Shown here piece by piece: positions 11,404 to 23,565 of a DNA stretch of 64,000 nucleotides. Position numbers and translations under genes: made by a program. Under the pieces are notes generated by a model. The model saw only the letters and a program-made list of their open reading frames with translations. It had not been told where the DNA came from and searched no databases. Positions within the stretch are counted from its first letter, which is position 1; each line of letters begins with the position of its first letter. The DNA comes from Siniperca chuatsi (lineage: Eukaryota > Chordata > Actinopteri > Centrarchiformes > Sinipercidae), in NCBI RefSeq assembly GCF_020085105.1, contig NC_058044.1, forward strand, positions 24,115,206-24,179,205. The letters are read 5' to 3'.

Positions 11404-14400
11404 TCACTTAGGTGACATGTCCCCTGAAGATAAATAAGAAAGAGAAAGAAAAATGGTTATTAATTCCATATAGTTCATTGTGTTGAGACATCAGCCTGAG
11501 ACCAAATTGTAATTCATACTCACAAATGATTGGTCCAATAGTGAGGGGCTTCAAAGGATCAGAGCTGGAAACAGAGCGGTACGTCCTACTTGTGCAAGGC
11601 TACGTGGTGGGAGAGGGTGGAAAAAATAAGACATACCATCAAAACCCAGTGTTTAAGCTGCATTGATTATGGATTGATGAAGTGAAATGTGTGACTTACT
11701 GGAACGCAGGAGGAGCTCCTTCGGTCACACAAGCTGAGGCTGCAATGAAGGAAAATGTCCCGGTATTCATCCTGGAGCAGGAATAACAGAGCAGAGAAAC
11801 GAGCCTGGAGGGACGAGCCGCTCTCTGTCACTGACACCTGTCGGCGGTCAGTGGGACACCTGGCAGAGAGGATGGAGCGGGTCATCACATTTAACTTTTT
11901 CCCATTTCCATTATACTCCACAAACCATCTGCTGAGGCTCAAGAGGGACACTCACTTGTTGTGGATGAGAGAGTATCGCATGGGATCGTCAGGGTTTGAT
12001 GAGTGAGTGGCGTGGCAGTCCTCCAGAACAACTGCAAAGTCTGGATCTCTCTCCTCCACAGAGATGCCCACGTACAACGGTGAGCCCACTGGCAGGGTGA
12101 CCGTGCCTGCTGGATAAGTCTCAGTGTAGTTGGAGTTGCGGAACAGAGACATGGAGGCTCTGGCTTTTGCGCCCGAGCCTGAAATGCCACCTTCCAGCCT
12201 GTCAAAAAGATATGCTTTTTTGTTATGGCAACCAAGTATTTTTCTTCATCTTGTTGTTACATTTCTCTGCATTTTGGGGTGTTTTTTCCATTCATATACA
12301 AACAATAGGCAACAACATAAAATGTTCTTTTTACTATATATCAGCTAGATAGCTACATAGTATAACCATCACTCAGGCTTCTTCAGGTACATCCTTGCTG
12401 AAATGCCTGAGGTTTCTGGAGTTCTTGTGCCGTTGTGGTGCACCATGCTGTGTTTCTTAAACAATAATCAGGGAACGAACTATTAACTAGGACGGAGGGA
12501 TCAACTTTGTCACAGCATTGTGAATACTTGGGAATTTGATTGGACAGCGGATTGTCCAACAAAACTCGTGTTGAACACCTGGCTCAAAAACTAAGGACCC
12601 ATATTCATTTCTTATACTGAAACATAGCTTGTCTCCCTTTAAAACAGGAAAAACATCATACAATCCACCATTTTATCAATACTGGATTATAGAGGACATT
12701 CTGTATGCTCATGCTGCTGCCACTAGCCATAGACCATTGGATTCCATTTACCACAGTGCTACTGGATTCATCACTCGATTAAGACAGGATTAAGATAGCT
12801 ACCACACTCGCCACTGTGAATTATATGAAACTACTGGATGGCCATCACTGAAATCTAAAAGTCATCAGCATAACTGTGTTTTTATCTATTAGACCTTGAT
12901 ATCTAAGTTGCTGGGGTATTTAATTCTGTGTATTACAATATGCGACACGGCTATTCAGCATGATAGCCTTGAAAGTCATCTAAAAAATGTAACTCTATTT
13001 AAGCTTCTGTGTGGAGGATTTGAAAATGACGTGACTTTGTGATGTTGGTGACTCCCAGTGGTAGTATAAAAAAAGACACTGGTAGACAGCAATGCATGCT
13101 TACACTGGGATGAATGGTTAAAAGCAACAAATTAACTAGACCATTTTTGTGATGTGGTGTCATCAGAATAATTTGAAAAATTTTATAATCACATAACAAT
13201 TATACACATAGGAGCTTTTTTGTCGTAAAACTGGTAACATTCAGTAAAAGGCTACTTACGCCAGGAATGGTCTGACAGCCACATTCAGGCTGGTGTTTGT
13301 GTCCAGGGGATAAGCGCAGGAGAAGGGAAGACTCACAGGAATGATGAAGGATGCATTGTTTATTGGGTAGATGAATAAACTGTTGGAGTAGATGGCATGT
13401 GTGCGGTTGGTCTGAAAGACAGAGGATTAAATTATCAGTCAGTGGAATGATTATGTCAGCTTGAGAGGATGTTCTGTTAGCAGCAGCATGACCAAGAGGT
13501 TAGAGAAATTGTAATTGTCCTTCAGGTGGAGGACCTGGGTTTAACTGTAAGATAGTAAATACTTTGTCTCTGCCTGTTCCTGCTGATGTGACCTCTGCAG
13601 AAGAGTAAGTGAAAAGAGATTTCCCATTTGGGGACCAATAATCTAGTCTTAATTATAGTAATAATAAATCGATTGACATACAGGCAACGACCCAAGCTTA
13701 CAGTACAAAGACTATGTGGAGTATAGCAGTGCTGTTTGTGGATGAGGTTTGCAAAAACCCATTTGGCTTGAAGATCCACCAGGCCAGGCCAGTTGTCTTG
13801 AGGAGGGGAAAAGTGACGAGAAAGAAGTTTTGCTTCTTCCTTGGAGGTATTTGGATTCCGTACAGCTGTGTCCTAGAGAGTGCTATGGAAGACTTTGTCT
13901 AGGCTCTTAACTGGACTCCAGGAGACCAGGGAATTGGAGGCATGGCTGGTAGAGGTAGATAGCTCAAGGTTGCTGGGAAGCTCAAGGCCTGGCTCTATCG
14001 ACATGGAATCCTGCCAGGTCTCTTGTGGCCATTGCTGTTTTACAAGGTCCCACTGACGAGGGCTTTGAAAGGAAGATCAGCCACCTCTTACCATGGTGGC
14101 TGGGACTACCACAAGGTCTGAGCAGCATTGCCTTATACAAGCAGAAGAACAAGCTAGAGCTCCCCTTCAGCAGCCTGACAGAGGAGTTCATGGTTACTTG
14201 GGCAAGGGAGATGCTGCTATATGTAGAGACTCCTCTGACATCAAAGTCTCCAATGTTGGCATTGAGGTCTGGACTGGGAGGAAGTGGAGGCCATTGGCTA
14301 GGCCAAGACACGGCTATGGAAAATTGTCAGCAGCAAACAACTGCACCTAACAAGGAGGGCAATTAGCTTTATCAAGGAATGGGAGAAGCCGCAGCACCAT

Positions 14401-17400
14401 TAAAGATCATCCAGTGGGCTTCTTGTCACCGCACATGGCAGCTGAAGGTTGACCTAGCAAGCTCAAGTTCCCAGACAACATCGTAGAGACCACATTCAGC
14501 CCAGACATGGTCTTGATGTCCGAAGGCAAGTGGTCCTGCAGGAATGTTTCCTGGAAAGACCAGATGGTGCAAGTCAAGTATGCAGAACTGGTAGGCAAGT
14601 GCCGGAGCAATGTATGTGTGCAATGTATGCCCATCGAGGTTGGCTGCAGAGGCTTTACCAGTCAGTCCCTATGCAGGGCCTTCAAGCTCCTTGGCATCAT
14701 AAGACTGCACAAGAAGAGAGCCATCAGGAACATCACTGATGCTGCAGAAAAGGCATCATGGTGGCTGTGGATATGAGGGGTGACCTGTGGACCACGTACA
14801 CCACTTGGGCACAAGCTGGGGCCTTATCAACCCTGTCTGGGTTGCCTGGGTGAATGTGTCTGATGCTGAAAGACCAGAAACACCTGTTGACCCCAGCTTA
14901 CATCCCTGATTATGTGTTTAAGTGCATCACAAGATGTGAAAAATAACAACTGCAGAAAGACATACAACAATTAAATATTAAGTTACAGTAATTTCTTCAT
15001 GTTGCACTGTTTTTACATAGTTTTGTGTGTAGCAGTTCACGTTCAATTTCATCTCCAAACAAACAAATTCTAATTTGGGATTTTTAAATTGTGATAACCA
15101 CAGCAGTAGCAGTGTCTGGGTTTAACCCTGAACAGAAACATACATAATAGAATAGAATAAAATAATAGAATTTCTAGCTATACCCATGCCGAGCAGCTAC
15201 ACTACAGGGTAGTACAGAAAAGAATAAGACAATACAAAATCATTTCTATAGACATGCCAGTAATCAGGTTTGCAACAGAAAAAAAGTTTTTACCCTCAGT
15301 GTGTTTCCACAGGCACCTTCTGTGGCCTGCACTTCGTACCACACTACATCATCATGCACTCTGGTCCAGGAACAGTTGAGGGCTGCAAGGTTGCCAGAGA
15401 ATGGGTTCAAACCATAGGATGTCAAGCCAGCCAAATCCAGCCCTATGTGGAGTTTATCACGGCCACAAATAAGCTGAGGAGGCTGGAGTGGAGGACGCTG
15501 GACTAAAGAAAAAGATATAAGGTCACAGAATAAAAGTATGAGAGAAAGGAGAAAGGAAATGAGATGGTCAATACTAAATACCAAAGAAAACCAAGATGAG
15601 AACCTTCGTAAACCTTCACCTCAGTATGTAATTTGAACTGTATTATGTCAAAACATTTCAAAATATAGGGAAATATAAGGAAACCTACGTTCACAAACAA
15701 CACTGGCATCTTCACTGTGACCGCAGTTGTGGACCCCAAACCCTGGATGTCTGCAGTCTGTTATCGATGATTCATTTCCAAAACAACTGACATCGTCCAA
15801 CCAGATGGGTCCACTGCCCTGTCCAAAAGCTGCATTTACTAGCGCTGAACGAGCAGCGCCACAGTCCAGCTGTCTACACACCACATTGGCATCTTTCAGG
15901 TCCCAGCTATCATCACACACTGTCCCCCACTGTTCATGATGGTAGACCTCAACTCTGCCAGAGCAGCGGTTGTCAGAGTTGACCAGCCTCACTGGCGAAC
16001 CAGCTAACAGAAAAACAAGCAACACAAAATTGTTGATATGAGACACAAATGTAAGATGGACTTTGTGAAGACAATGCTATCTTTGAAAATCTATATAAAA
16101 CAGCTTTCTGTTTAAAAATGACAAATGCTATTTAAGGCTAAAGAGCCTGTAGTTAATAAAAAGTTGAGTAAAGCACATATTTTATATTTCTCCAGTAGGT
16201 GTTTACTAAAATCCTCTCAGCTAAATGTTACACCATAGACAGCATGTTACACAGTGAGACGTCATTGCCTTTAGCAGTTCAAATTTGTATTTACCTTCAC
16301 AGACGACACCAGCATCCTCCTGATGACCGCAGTTGTGGGATCCAAACCCTTGGTGGCTGCACTCGGTGAGCTTTGATTCGTTGCCTGTGCACGTGACATC
16401 ATCTAACCAGATGGGCCCTCTGCCCTGTCCAAAACGTGCACCTTGTGGTGCTGACAGGACCCTGCCACAGCCCAGTTGTCTGCACACCACCTGAGCATCA
16501 TCCAGACCCCAGGCATCGTCACACACCGTCCCCCACTCTCCAAGGTGGAAGATCTCTACTCTACCAGAGCAGGAGCTGTTTCCTCCATTGGCCAGGCGGA
16601 CCTGCCCCTCAACTCCTGTGCTGTTGTTGACCTCATTGGCAGTAGTTGTCTGAGGTCTTGCATCCGGTGTAGTTGCAGAAACTGCAGGGTCTGTTCTGTT
16701 CACCTCTGTTCACAGTGAAAAACAGTGAGATTCTGGTGCTAAGCTAGTTAGATTTTTTTGGTCAAAAATTGTTCATTCGATTTAAGAACAAAAGGACAAT
16801 AGTTCCTTCACTAGTCTAAAACACTTAAATTAATGGATTAGATGAGGCAATTGAATTTGTTGTTACAGTGTAAAAATGTTTCAAATGGAACAATACCTGC
16901 ACAGTATGCAAAATAGCAGCCGGATGGCTTCACAAGTTTATAGACGTAGAAGTTTTCATAGCAGTGCTTGACATGGATGGTGTGTGAGGTAAAATAGCAG
17001 CAGCTGCCGGACCAGGCATTACACACAGTGCGAATTACTATTTCATCTGACTGTGTGGGATGAGGTTCTGTTATCCACAGGGTAGCATGGGTTCCACACC
17101 TGTTTTCACCTATACACCTCTCTGGAATATGAGCACTGGTTTGTCCCAGAAGCAGGCGATACCAGCCTTGCCAGTTATTATGTTGGTCACAGTGCAGGGC
17201 TGCATTTGATGTGTTATTCGTTGAACGCCAGTCATCATCCAGTACAGTGTAGTGCTCACAGGGGTCAGTACAGCGGAGAGCCCCATTATTACTGATGCAG
17301 TCCATGCCTGAAGGACAAACAGTTTGTCCACAGCTGAACTGGACAGATCTGTTGCTGGAGGAAGGATCCAGACATTGGAAGGAGCCTGGGGTGTTTTGGC

Positions 17401-19155
17401 AAACCTGATGTGGCGTGCAGGGTGAGTCTGGGAGGGAGCACTCGTCTGTGTCCACACAGCCGCTTTCTGGTGACCACTGATAACCTTGGCTACAGCAAGA
17501 AGAGTTACTGCCGCAGAGTTTTGCATTGTAACAGGTGAGACCATCACCTACAAAGCCATCTTTACAGACGCAAGAGAGTGCGTGGTTGTTGAGAGAGTCA
17601 CCTCTTTTTCGTGACTCCAGGCAGGTGGCTTCATCATGACATGAATCACAGCTAGAGACAAGTGTCCCTGTGAAAAGCAGTACCAGGATAGTTTGATGCA
17701 TGCTGTTGCTAATTTGAAGAAGCTTTTTCAAGTGAAAGTGAAAATGTAGCTATTACATGCAATTGACAGTGACATACTGTAAAAGAACGAAACTTTTCTA
17801 ATTCAGGATAATTTGTGTTTAGGTACTGTATTCTGTGAGTACAATCACACAGAAAACAAATCTGTTCAAATCTCACTACAGAGTGATACCTGTAGAGTTA
17901 CATCGAGGTAGCCTAAAAGTGTGTGATCGCCATCAAATTTAGATATCTGCCTTTTTAACAATATTACCACTGTTTATTATGTATTTATATTATTGGTGGA
18001 AGAAGTATTCCAATCCTTTACTTAAGCAAAAGTACCAATACCACACTGTGATTATACTCCACTATAAGTAAAAGTCTGCATTCAAAACCTTACTTAAGTA
18101 AAAGTGTGTATTAACAGCAAAATGTACTTAGCTATAGTAGGTAATATTGGTGAAACTAGCACAAGACAGCTAGCTTTTGAAAGTATCCAATCTAAGATAT
18201 CCCACCCCCTCCATTCAGGCCTCTGTCCAAAGCCACTGCCCCAAAATTATCATTATCATGCGCAATGATTTTTGCGATTTTTGCCTACCAGATAAATTGC
18301 CTACCCTAGTTTTAAAGTTTCAAAAGTAAAATTACTCATTGTGCAGTAAAATGGTCCCTGTCAGTGTTTTACTATTATACATGATGTGTTTGGATTAATA
18401 TTACTACGTTGTATTTTACTGCTGCAGATGTTACATTTGAGCTAGCATTTTAACTACTTTATATACTGTTGGGTAGCAATGCATTATATTCTACAAGATC
18501 ATCATATGTTTGCACCGTCGCTGTCCTGTGAGAACCACAAATCTCTAAAAAGTCAACTTTTCATAAACTCAGAAACACACCACAGTAACTAAAGCTGTCA
18601 GACAAATGGAGTAAAAGTACAATATTTGCCTCTAAGATGTAGTGGACTAGAAGTATAAAGTTGCATAAAATATAGCGAAATACTCAAGGAAAGCCCAAGT
18701 ACCTCGAATTTGCACTTGAGTAAATGTACTTAGTGATATTCCACCACTGATTTATATTATATTAATATATTTGCAAGGATGCAATTAAAATCATCACTGA
18801 ATGTGAGTTTTTAAGTGGTCTCTTATTACTGCACCTGTCTCATGGTTGATTATGATTACTAAGCTGTGTTGTTCAGGCTGACAGAACTTTATTTTAAATT
18901 CTAGTCTGGACCAGAAAGTTTTCAAACAAATATCTAAAAATGATTTAATAATGTAATATTGATATTATAGGAAAGTAAGTTAACAAGTTCATATTTATGA
19001 TTTTCTGCAAAAGTACAATTCCACAGTAAATATGTGCCATAATGTCTAACCCAAGATGACAAGATGTCAGATGGCTCACCTGAAGTGCTTCCTGTAAAAA
19101 TCTGCAAAATTAGGAACAATACCAAACTCTCAGGCACCCCCATTGTGGACCACAT
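11404..19155 (-). CDS. Secreted EGF-D8C-SRCR-SRCR-ZP glycoprotein (uromodulin/GP2/DMBT1-like)
   Basis: Ten coding exons: 19155-19080, 17667-16897, 16705-16295, 16003-15689, 15502-15294, 13411-13260, 12198-11956, 11859-11700, 11599-11524, 11423-11404. All phases agree (2433 nt, 810 aa). Domains in order: a signal peptide ([12 protein letters not shown]); two EGF-like units ([14 protein letters not shown] and [12 protein letters not shown]); a D8C eight-cysteine module at about residues 155-280, as in uromodulin, GP2 and OIT3; two SRCR domains at about 310-415 and 424-523, each with [12 protein letters not shown] and C.H.GFG.HNCGH.EDA.VVCE; and a bipartite ZP domain whose linker region includes [16 protein letters not shown]. 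The reading ends six residues after the ZP domain's GPII motif (WDMSPK), with no GPI signal, membrane helix or dibasic site visible. ZP proteins polymerise into extracellular matrices, and SRCR/D8C modules bind microbes and glycans, so a mucosal or secretory-granule role is likely but inferred. A non-coding first exon (about 19299-19253) and a TATA box precede it. Confidence 0.88.
12560..12850 (+). pseudogene. LINE reverse-transcriptase fragment, degraded
   Basis: In the ZP gene intron, a plus-strand reading from 12695 gives [26 protein letters not shown] and, after a frame break, [13 protein letters not shown]. This matches the conserved C-terminal stretch of teleost non-LTR reverse transcriptases. 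Stops and frameshifts make it non-functional. Confidence 0.65.
13485..13575 (+). repeat. Possible SINE fragment
   Basis: GGTTAGAGAAATTG followed by GGACCTGGGTTTAACTGT resembles the tRNA-like head of fish SINEs, with a decayed B box. Assigned only from this pattern. Confidence 0.3.
13700..14790 (+). pseudogene. Degenerate retroelement ORF remnant in a ZP-gene intron
   Basis: Plus-strand, antisense to the host gene. Broken frames encode [11 protein letters not shown] near 13760, then [20 protein letters not shown] and [15 protein letters not shown] near 14060-14165, and finally [15 protein letters not shown] with [12 protein letters not shown] near 14630-14775. These blocks match the C-terminal half of a reverse-transcriptase-type ORF that is abundant in teleost genomes. 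The segment expected between the last two blocks is missing, and stops and frame changes occur throughout, so this is an internally deleted dead copy. The exact clade was not determined. Confidence 0.7.
17991..18749 (+). mobile_element. hAT-type MITE with perfect 8-bp TSD
   Basis: A 759-bp element flanked on both sides by the 8-bp duplication ATTTATAT (17983-17990 and 18750-18757). Its ends are TGGTGGAAGAAGT on the left and ATTCCACCACTG on the right, an imperfect terminal inverted repeat. The interior repeats AAGTAAAAGT units and has no ORF. It lies in the first intron of the ZP gene. A related partial copy starts at 43223. The 8-bp duplication is diagnostic of hAT-superfamily transposition. 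Confidence 0.85.
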
Positions 19156-19252
19156 CCACGGCACAAACTTGCTGAAAAAGATAAAAAAGAAGTCTCAAAT
19201 TTTCTAATGATGCTGCCACGCATAAAATTACTTTGCCAGCCTGTGTACTTAC

Positions 19253-19329
19253 CTCGGAGAGACTGCGTGGGAATCCAGGAGTTAGTGACAGTGAAAATTT
19301 CCCAGTGAGTGAGAGTGTGAGAATTTATA
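19253..19329 (-). promoter_or_regulatory. TATA box and non-coding first exon of the ZP gene
   Basis: TATAAAT reads on the minus strand at 19329-19323. About 70 bases downstream is a strong donor, CCGAG/GTAAGT, ending a putative untranslated exon at 19253. The next acceptor (TTTTTCAG, about 19172) opens the signal-peptide exon. The spacing fits a TATA-driven, possibly tissue-restricted gene. Confidence 0.6.
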
Positions 19330-20984
19330 GGCCTGTTTGTGTGTTCAAAGGACCTTACAAAGCAATCATTGGTGAAACACACAAATGGATCATTGACAGC
19401 ACTGATAACATCAAAAGAATAACTTATTAATCCAAATAAGACAATCTGATAAAAATTAAAAGATAACTAGCACACAAACAAAGCCCTGAGTCAATATATT
19501 TAATGGTACCACATTCCAACTTTACTGTAACCATTTATCTTACCTTTTGTCAACAGCATTGACTGAAATGCCACAGACTACATGGAGTTTTGAGCATAAA
19601 AGTTTATTCCTAACCTGGAAAAAGTATTTTTGCCAACTAATCTTATTCAAGGTCCACTTACTAACTTTTTTCAGAGCTTTTAACCGCACCTCAAAGTTTT
19701 CATTTATGTCTTACTCAGTTTGATGGAGCCATTGCCATTGCCATCCATATTTGTAAATTGTAAGTGGACCATGATTTAAGATTATTTTGTCAAATAAATG
19801 TTGTAAACGTCCAAGGAAGAAGTACAGGCATGCAGTTATAAATAGAATTCAAAAGATATCAACCGTTTGATGACTCCCTTGATGTCAGGTGGCATCAGGT
19901 TAATCTCAACACTTGTCATCATGCAGGAATTAAACTGGCACTGCACAGCTCATCTAAAAAAATGATAACTGTATAGCATGTGCATGTTGCACCCCATCTT
20001 ATGTGTCTGTATTATGTATCTGGCTTTTTATGAATCAAGGTTTCTTTGAAATTAGGTGCAGCTCACTTGCACTGCAGGGGGGAAAAAAAACGGAAAACAA
20101 TAGTACAATAGAGTAGATGACCTTGGTTTATTGGGTTTATATTGTAGTGATGTGTAACTTCTTATCATTATTCATTGGACTCATTGTGGCCCTTCTTGTA
20201 AGTTGAATCATATATTATATTATCATAATCATATTTCTAAACTCACTGCCTCTTTAGTGTTTTATTATTCCAAGGTAAATGGTTTACTCAGTGCTTTGTT
20301 CTGTTATAAGACGAGTGTGCTAATAAGATTTTTATGCACTTTATGCCGTTAAGTACAGTTCAAACACTTCCTTGGAGAGTTGACCATCATTCAAAAAGAA
20401 AATCTTACTCAAATACAACTTTCAGTCACACATATGCTAAGAAAGCATATGTTTGTGTATTTCTCAGGATGCATTTGAGTACATTAGCTCAAACACTGAA
20501 AGATGTCAAATAATCAAAACCAAAAGTAGAGAACACAGATTAACATTGGACTTTGTCTTTGTCATAAATAGATGTTTTTTTACACGACTTACCTTAGTGA
20601 TGGCATGTTTTTTGATTGCAAAATTGAACCCATTTGAGCTACATTGTAGTGAAAGGTGTGAAAAGTAAAAATGTGACAAAAAAATCTTATCTTAACATTC
20701 CCTTACTAGCTTTGCTCAGCTGTCATCACATTACATAAGTATGCACAATATATAAGTAAGTCACTCAGTCACTGAGGATCATAACTCCTGTCTGTGTTCA
20801 AAGATGGTGTCTGATATGAATGTCCTCCTTGATCTTTCTGGTTGACTTTGACCCTTTCGATGCTCATGCTCAATATCCTTCTGGATCCATATTCTTCATA
20901 TATGTTACAATCTATTTATAAATTTGTCATCATGATTATCCATACTCTAATTTCATTATATCATTCTATTCTGTACACACAACA

Positions 20985-21212
20985 TCTAATGCATGTCTGT
21001 CCGTCCTGGGAGAGGGCTGCCTTCTTTGCTGCTCTTCCTGAGGTTTCTTCCATTTTTCCCCATTAAAAAGGCTTTTTGGGGAATTTTTCCTATTCCGAAT
21101 TGAGGGTCTATAAGGACAGAGGCTGTCACATACTTTACAGATTGTAAAACCCCCTGAGGCAAATTTGGGATTTGTGATATCGGGCTATATAAATAAAATT
21201 GACTTGACTTGA
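20985..21212 (+). repeat. Non-LTR retroposon / SINE 3' tail
   Basis: Contains CTCTTCCTGAGGTTTCTTCC, then GGGCTATATAAATAAAATTG and the short tail TTGACTTGACTTG. This order is a very common teleost interspersed-repeat end. Similar material may extend left to about 20820. Confidence 0.7.
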
Positions 21213-21534
21213 TGCATTTTATGGACAGCTATTATCTGTGGGGTTTTTTCAGTCTTTTGATCCAGGGTCCTCATTGTTTAACCGATATAGTGTAGATGTC
21301 ATACAACACTTCCTCTCAGGGGGTTTATCAGCAGAGGTCCCTGTTAAACATGGTTATAAATTTCAAGTATTTCTTGATAATGTAAATAATTTATTATTTT
21401 AAAGATAAAGTTCTGAAAAAAAACCACCCTTATTATTAGAGTATAAGAGTTTATCATTCAGGTAATCTGCTTCAGGACTGTATGGGTGTAGTTTGATAAG
21501 ACTGACCTGCTGACTGACCTTTGCTTATGTTGCT

Positions 21535-22030
21535 AACATCAATATGCTAACATGCTCAAAATGACAATGCTAGCATGCTGATGTTTAGCAGGTATAATGT
21601 TTATTATGGTCACCATCTCAGTGGTGATGGGAATGGCATTTATTTTACGAGTATTTGATCATAAACCAAAGTATTGCCATTTTGACCTGATGATGGTGCT
21701 AGAGGAAAAGTCAGAGGATCACTGAAGTGATTACAATTCATCCTGAGGGGGACATGAATGTGTGTACCACTTTATACACACAATCAAAAATATGAACCTC
21801 ATGGTGGCGCTAGAGGAAAAGTCAAGGTATCATCATAGTCAGTAGGACACATCGTCTGGGCAGCATGAACATCTGCGCCAAATGTTTGACCAGTCCATCC
21901 AATAGATGTTGAGATTTTCCACAGATAAGTAAAAGCTTTGACTTGCTGGTGGCACTAGAGGAAAAGCTAGGGGGTCACCAACGTCAGTGGGATTCATCCT
22001 CTGGTGACCATGAATGTCTCTACAAAAAAA
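21535..22030 (+). repeat. Dispersed repeat family A, copy 2
   Basis: Begins with GCTAACATCAATATGCTAAC-type units and TGATGTTTAGCAGGTATAAT, then three successive GTGGCGCTAGAGGAAAAG-type modules at about 21700, 21800 and 21955. The module repetition within one copy suggests internal tandem structure. Confidence 0.8.
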
Positions 22031-22544
22031 AAAAAAAGGTTTTCAGGGTCTTTCAGGGGTTTGATTCTGGTGGTCCCCGTTGATTTAGCGGTGTCCTTCC
22101 TGGTCTTCAGTCAAAGTGCAATTCTCATCATCTTCTACCTTGCACCTGTTGGACCTGCTGCAGCTCCCTCTCTCCGTCCTCCTCCTCACTGACGATGTTC
22201 TGCTATGTGGGGGAGGCCCTCACCACTGAGTTTTATGTTATGGGTAGATGATATTGATGTGTTAGAAAAAACTGTCGATACTTAGTTTGGTGAAAGTGTT
22301 GTTCAAGTATCAGTAATAGATGTCAGGTAGAAAACTGGGTAGACTGGGTTCCATGTACAAGTAAGCCAGAATAGGGAGACTTGCTTGTAGCAAATCCCTT
22401 TGTTAAAATTGAACTGCTTCACTAAGAGCTATGAAGATTGCAACGTCATCATTTAACCGGCAATACGGGAGATTCAAAAGTGCTGTCAGTCAGTTTGTCC
22501 TGTTGAGCTGATTATTGATTCATGCTGTGCTGTTAACTCTTCAT

Positions 22545-22760
22545 GTTATTCATCTATAAAGCTACTGTTGAAGCTTCCAAACTACCTCACATCTCTTCTC
22601 TCATTTAAATCTAGTAACTACAGTACACATTCCAGTAACTACCTAACCTTAGATATCCATCCTGTACGTACTAATGTTGGCAGAACTGGTTTCAGGTACT
22701 ATGCACCTTTTAAATGGAATGAACTGCCCTTGGAAGTGATCGTGTTTCATTGTTTCATTC
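22545..22760 (+). pseudogene. LINE reverse-transcriptase C-terminal fragment
   Basis: One frame gives KLPNYLTSLLSFKSSN, then RTGFRYYAPFKWNELPLEV. These are the conserved C-terminal blocks (LPxYLTSLLS and YxAPxKWNxLP) of a teleost LINE. It is probably the same family as the fragment at 12560-12850, whose sequence precedes these blocks in intact elements. Confidence 0.65.
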
Positions 22761-23051
22761 AATCACAGATTTTATGTGTTTTTTTTTGACACAGATCAAC
22801 AGAAAAATACTTAACGTCAAAGTGAAAGCAGGTCTCTGCAAAGTAATCTAATTTAATTAGAAATATAATACAAATACAACCTCATGTCTGTAGGTTGTCT
22901 GAGGTTGTTTTTCAGCCTGAAAATGCTGCAAGCAAAGAGCTGTTCAGGCCATGGTTTGTAGATGCTACCACTTGACGTCACTATAACACAAACTTTTCTG
23001 CATGCACAGACACACACAAACACACATGCATACATATGAAAATGTAAACTT

Positions 23052-23057
23052 TTTATT
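23052..23057 (-). terminator. Candidate poly(A) signal of slc26a11
   Basis: Minus-strand AATAAA about 510 bases beyond the slc26a11 stop codon at 23566-23568. Other AT-rich hexamer-like sites are nearby, so the choice is tentative. Confidence 0.4.
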
Positions 23058-23565
23058 CAGTAAAAATCCTTGTATAGATGTGGTGATTTGGGTTAATAAG
23101 TAATGGAGTCAATTAAAACCATTTTGCCCCAGCCTTCGCAACATTTCTTTACCAACATAAAAATAAGAAAAATCAATCACATTACATTTCCTTTTACATA
23201 GATAAATAAAACAACTCATAATAATAGGGGGCATATGTGTTAGCTTTGCTCTGATCTGTTCATTATTCACACACCCGTCGTCCCTATTCTTATTCTGTTA
23301 ATTCAGATTTGGTCTCTGGAAGCTCACCTATCACTTTCAGCCCTAAAAACAGAGGGAGTTCTCTGTTAGTAAAAAACTATATATATATATATATAGTAAA
23401 AGTCATAAAAGTCAAGTTTAGCAGATACAAAGTTCAGCGCAACACTGAGGGACATCACTTGGCCACTGGCAGTCGGCGTACACCTAACAGCCAGAAAATC
23501 AGTTGTTGGAGGTAATTCATCACTTTTCAACTTCATAACAGCCCAGTAATTCCAGTTCAGAAATG

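Larger units (their letters stand above)
19330..23565. other. Repeat-rich spacer between the ZP gene and slc26a11
   Basis: No gene is supported. Identified contents are a retroposon tail (20985-21212), dispersed repeat family A (21535-22030), a degraded reverse-transcriptase fragment (22545-22760) and the 3' UTR side of slc26a11 with a minus-strand AATAAA at 23052-23057. The stretch 19400-20800 is AT-rich, and nothing else was recognised in it. Confidence 0.55.

Noticed and set aside
11585-11590. Acceptor AGTAG just before GACGTACC in the ZP gene
   Set aside because: It leads to a stop within the exon. The acceptor at 11600, behind a good pyrimidine tract, gives [13 protein letters not shown] in frame.
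14025-14366. 113-aa plus-strand ORF as a host gene
   Set aside because: It matches repeated retroelement protein blocks and is bounded by frame breaks.
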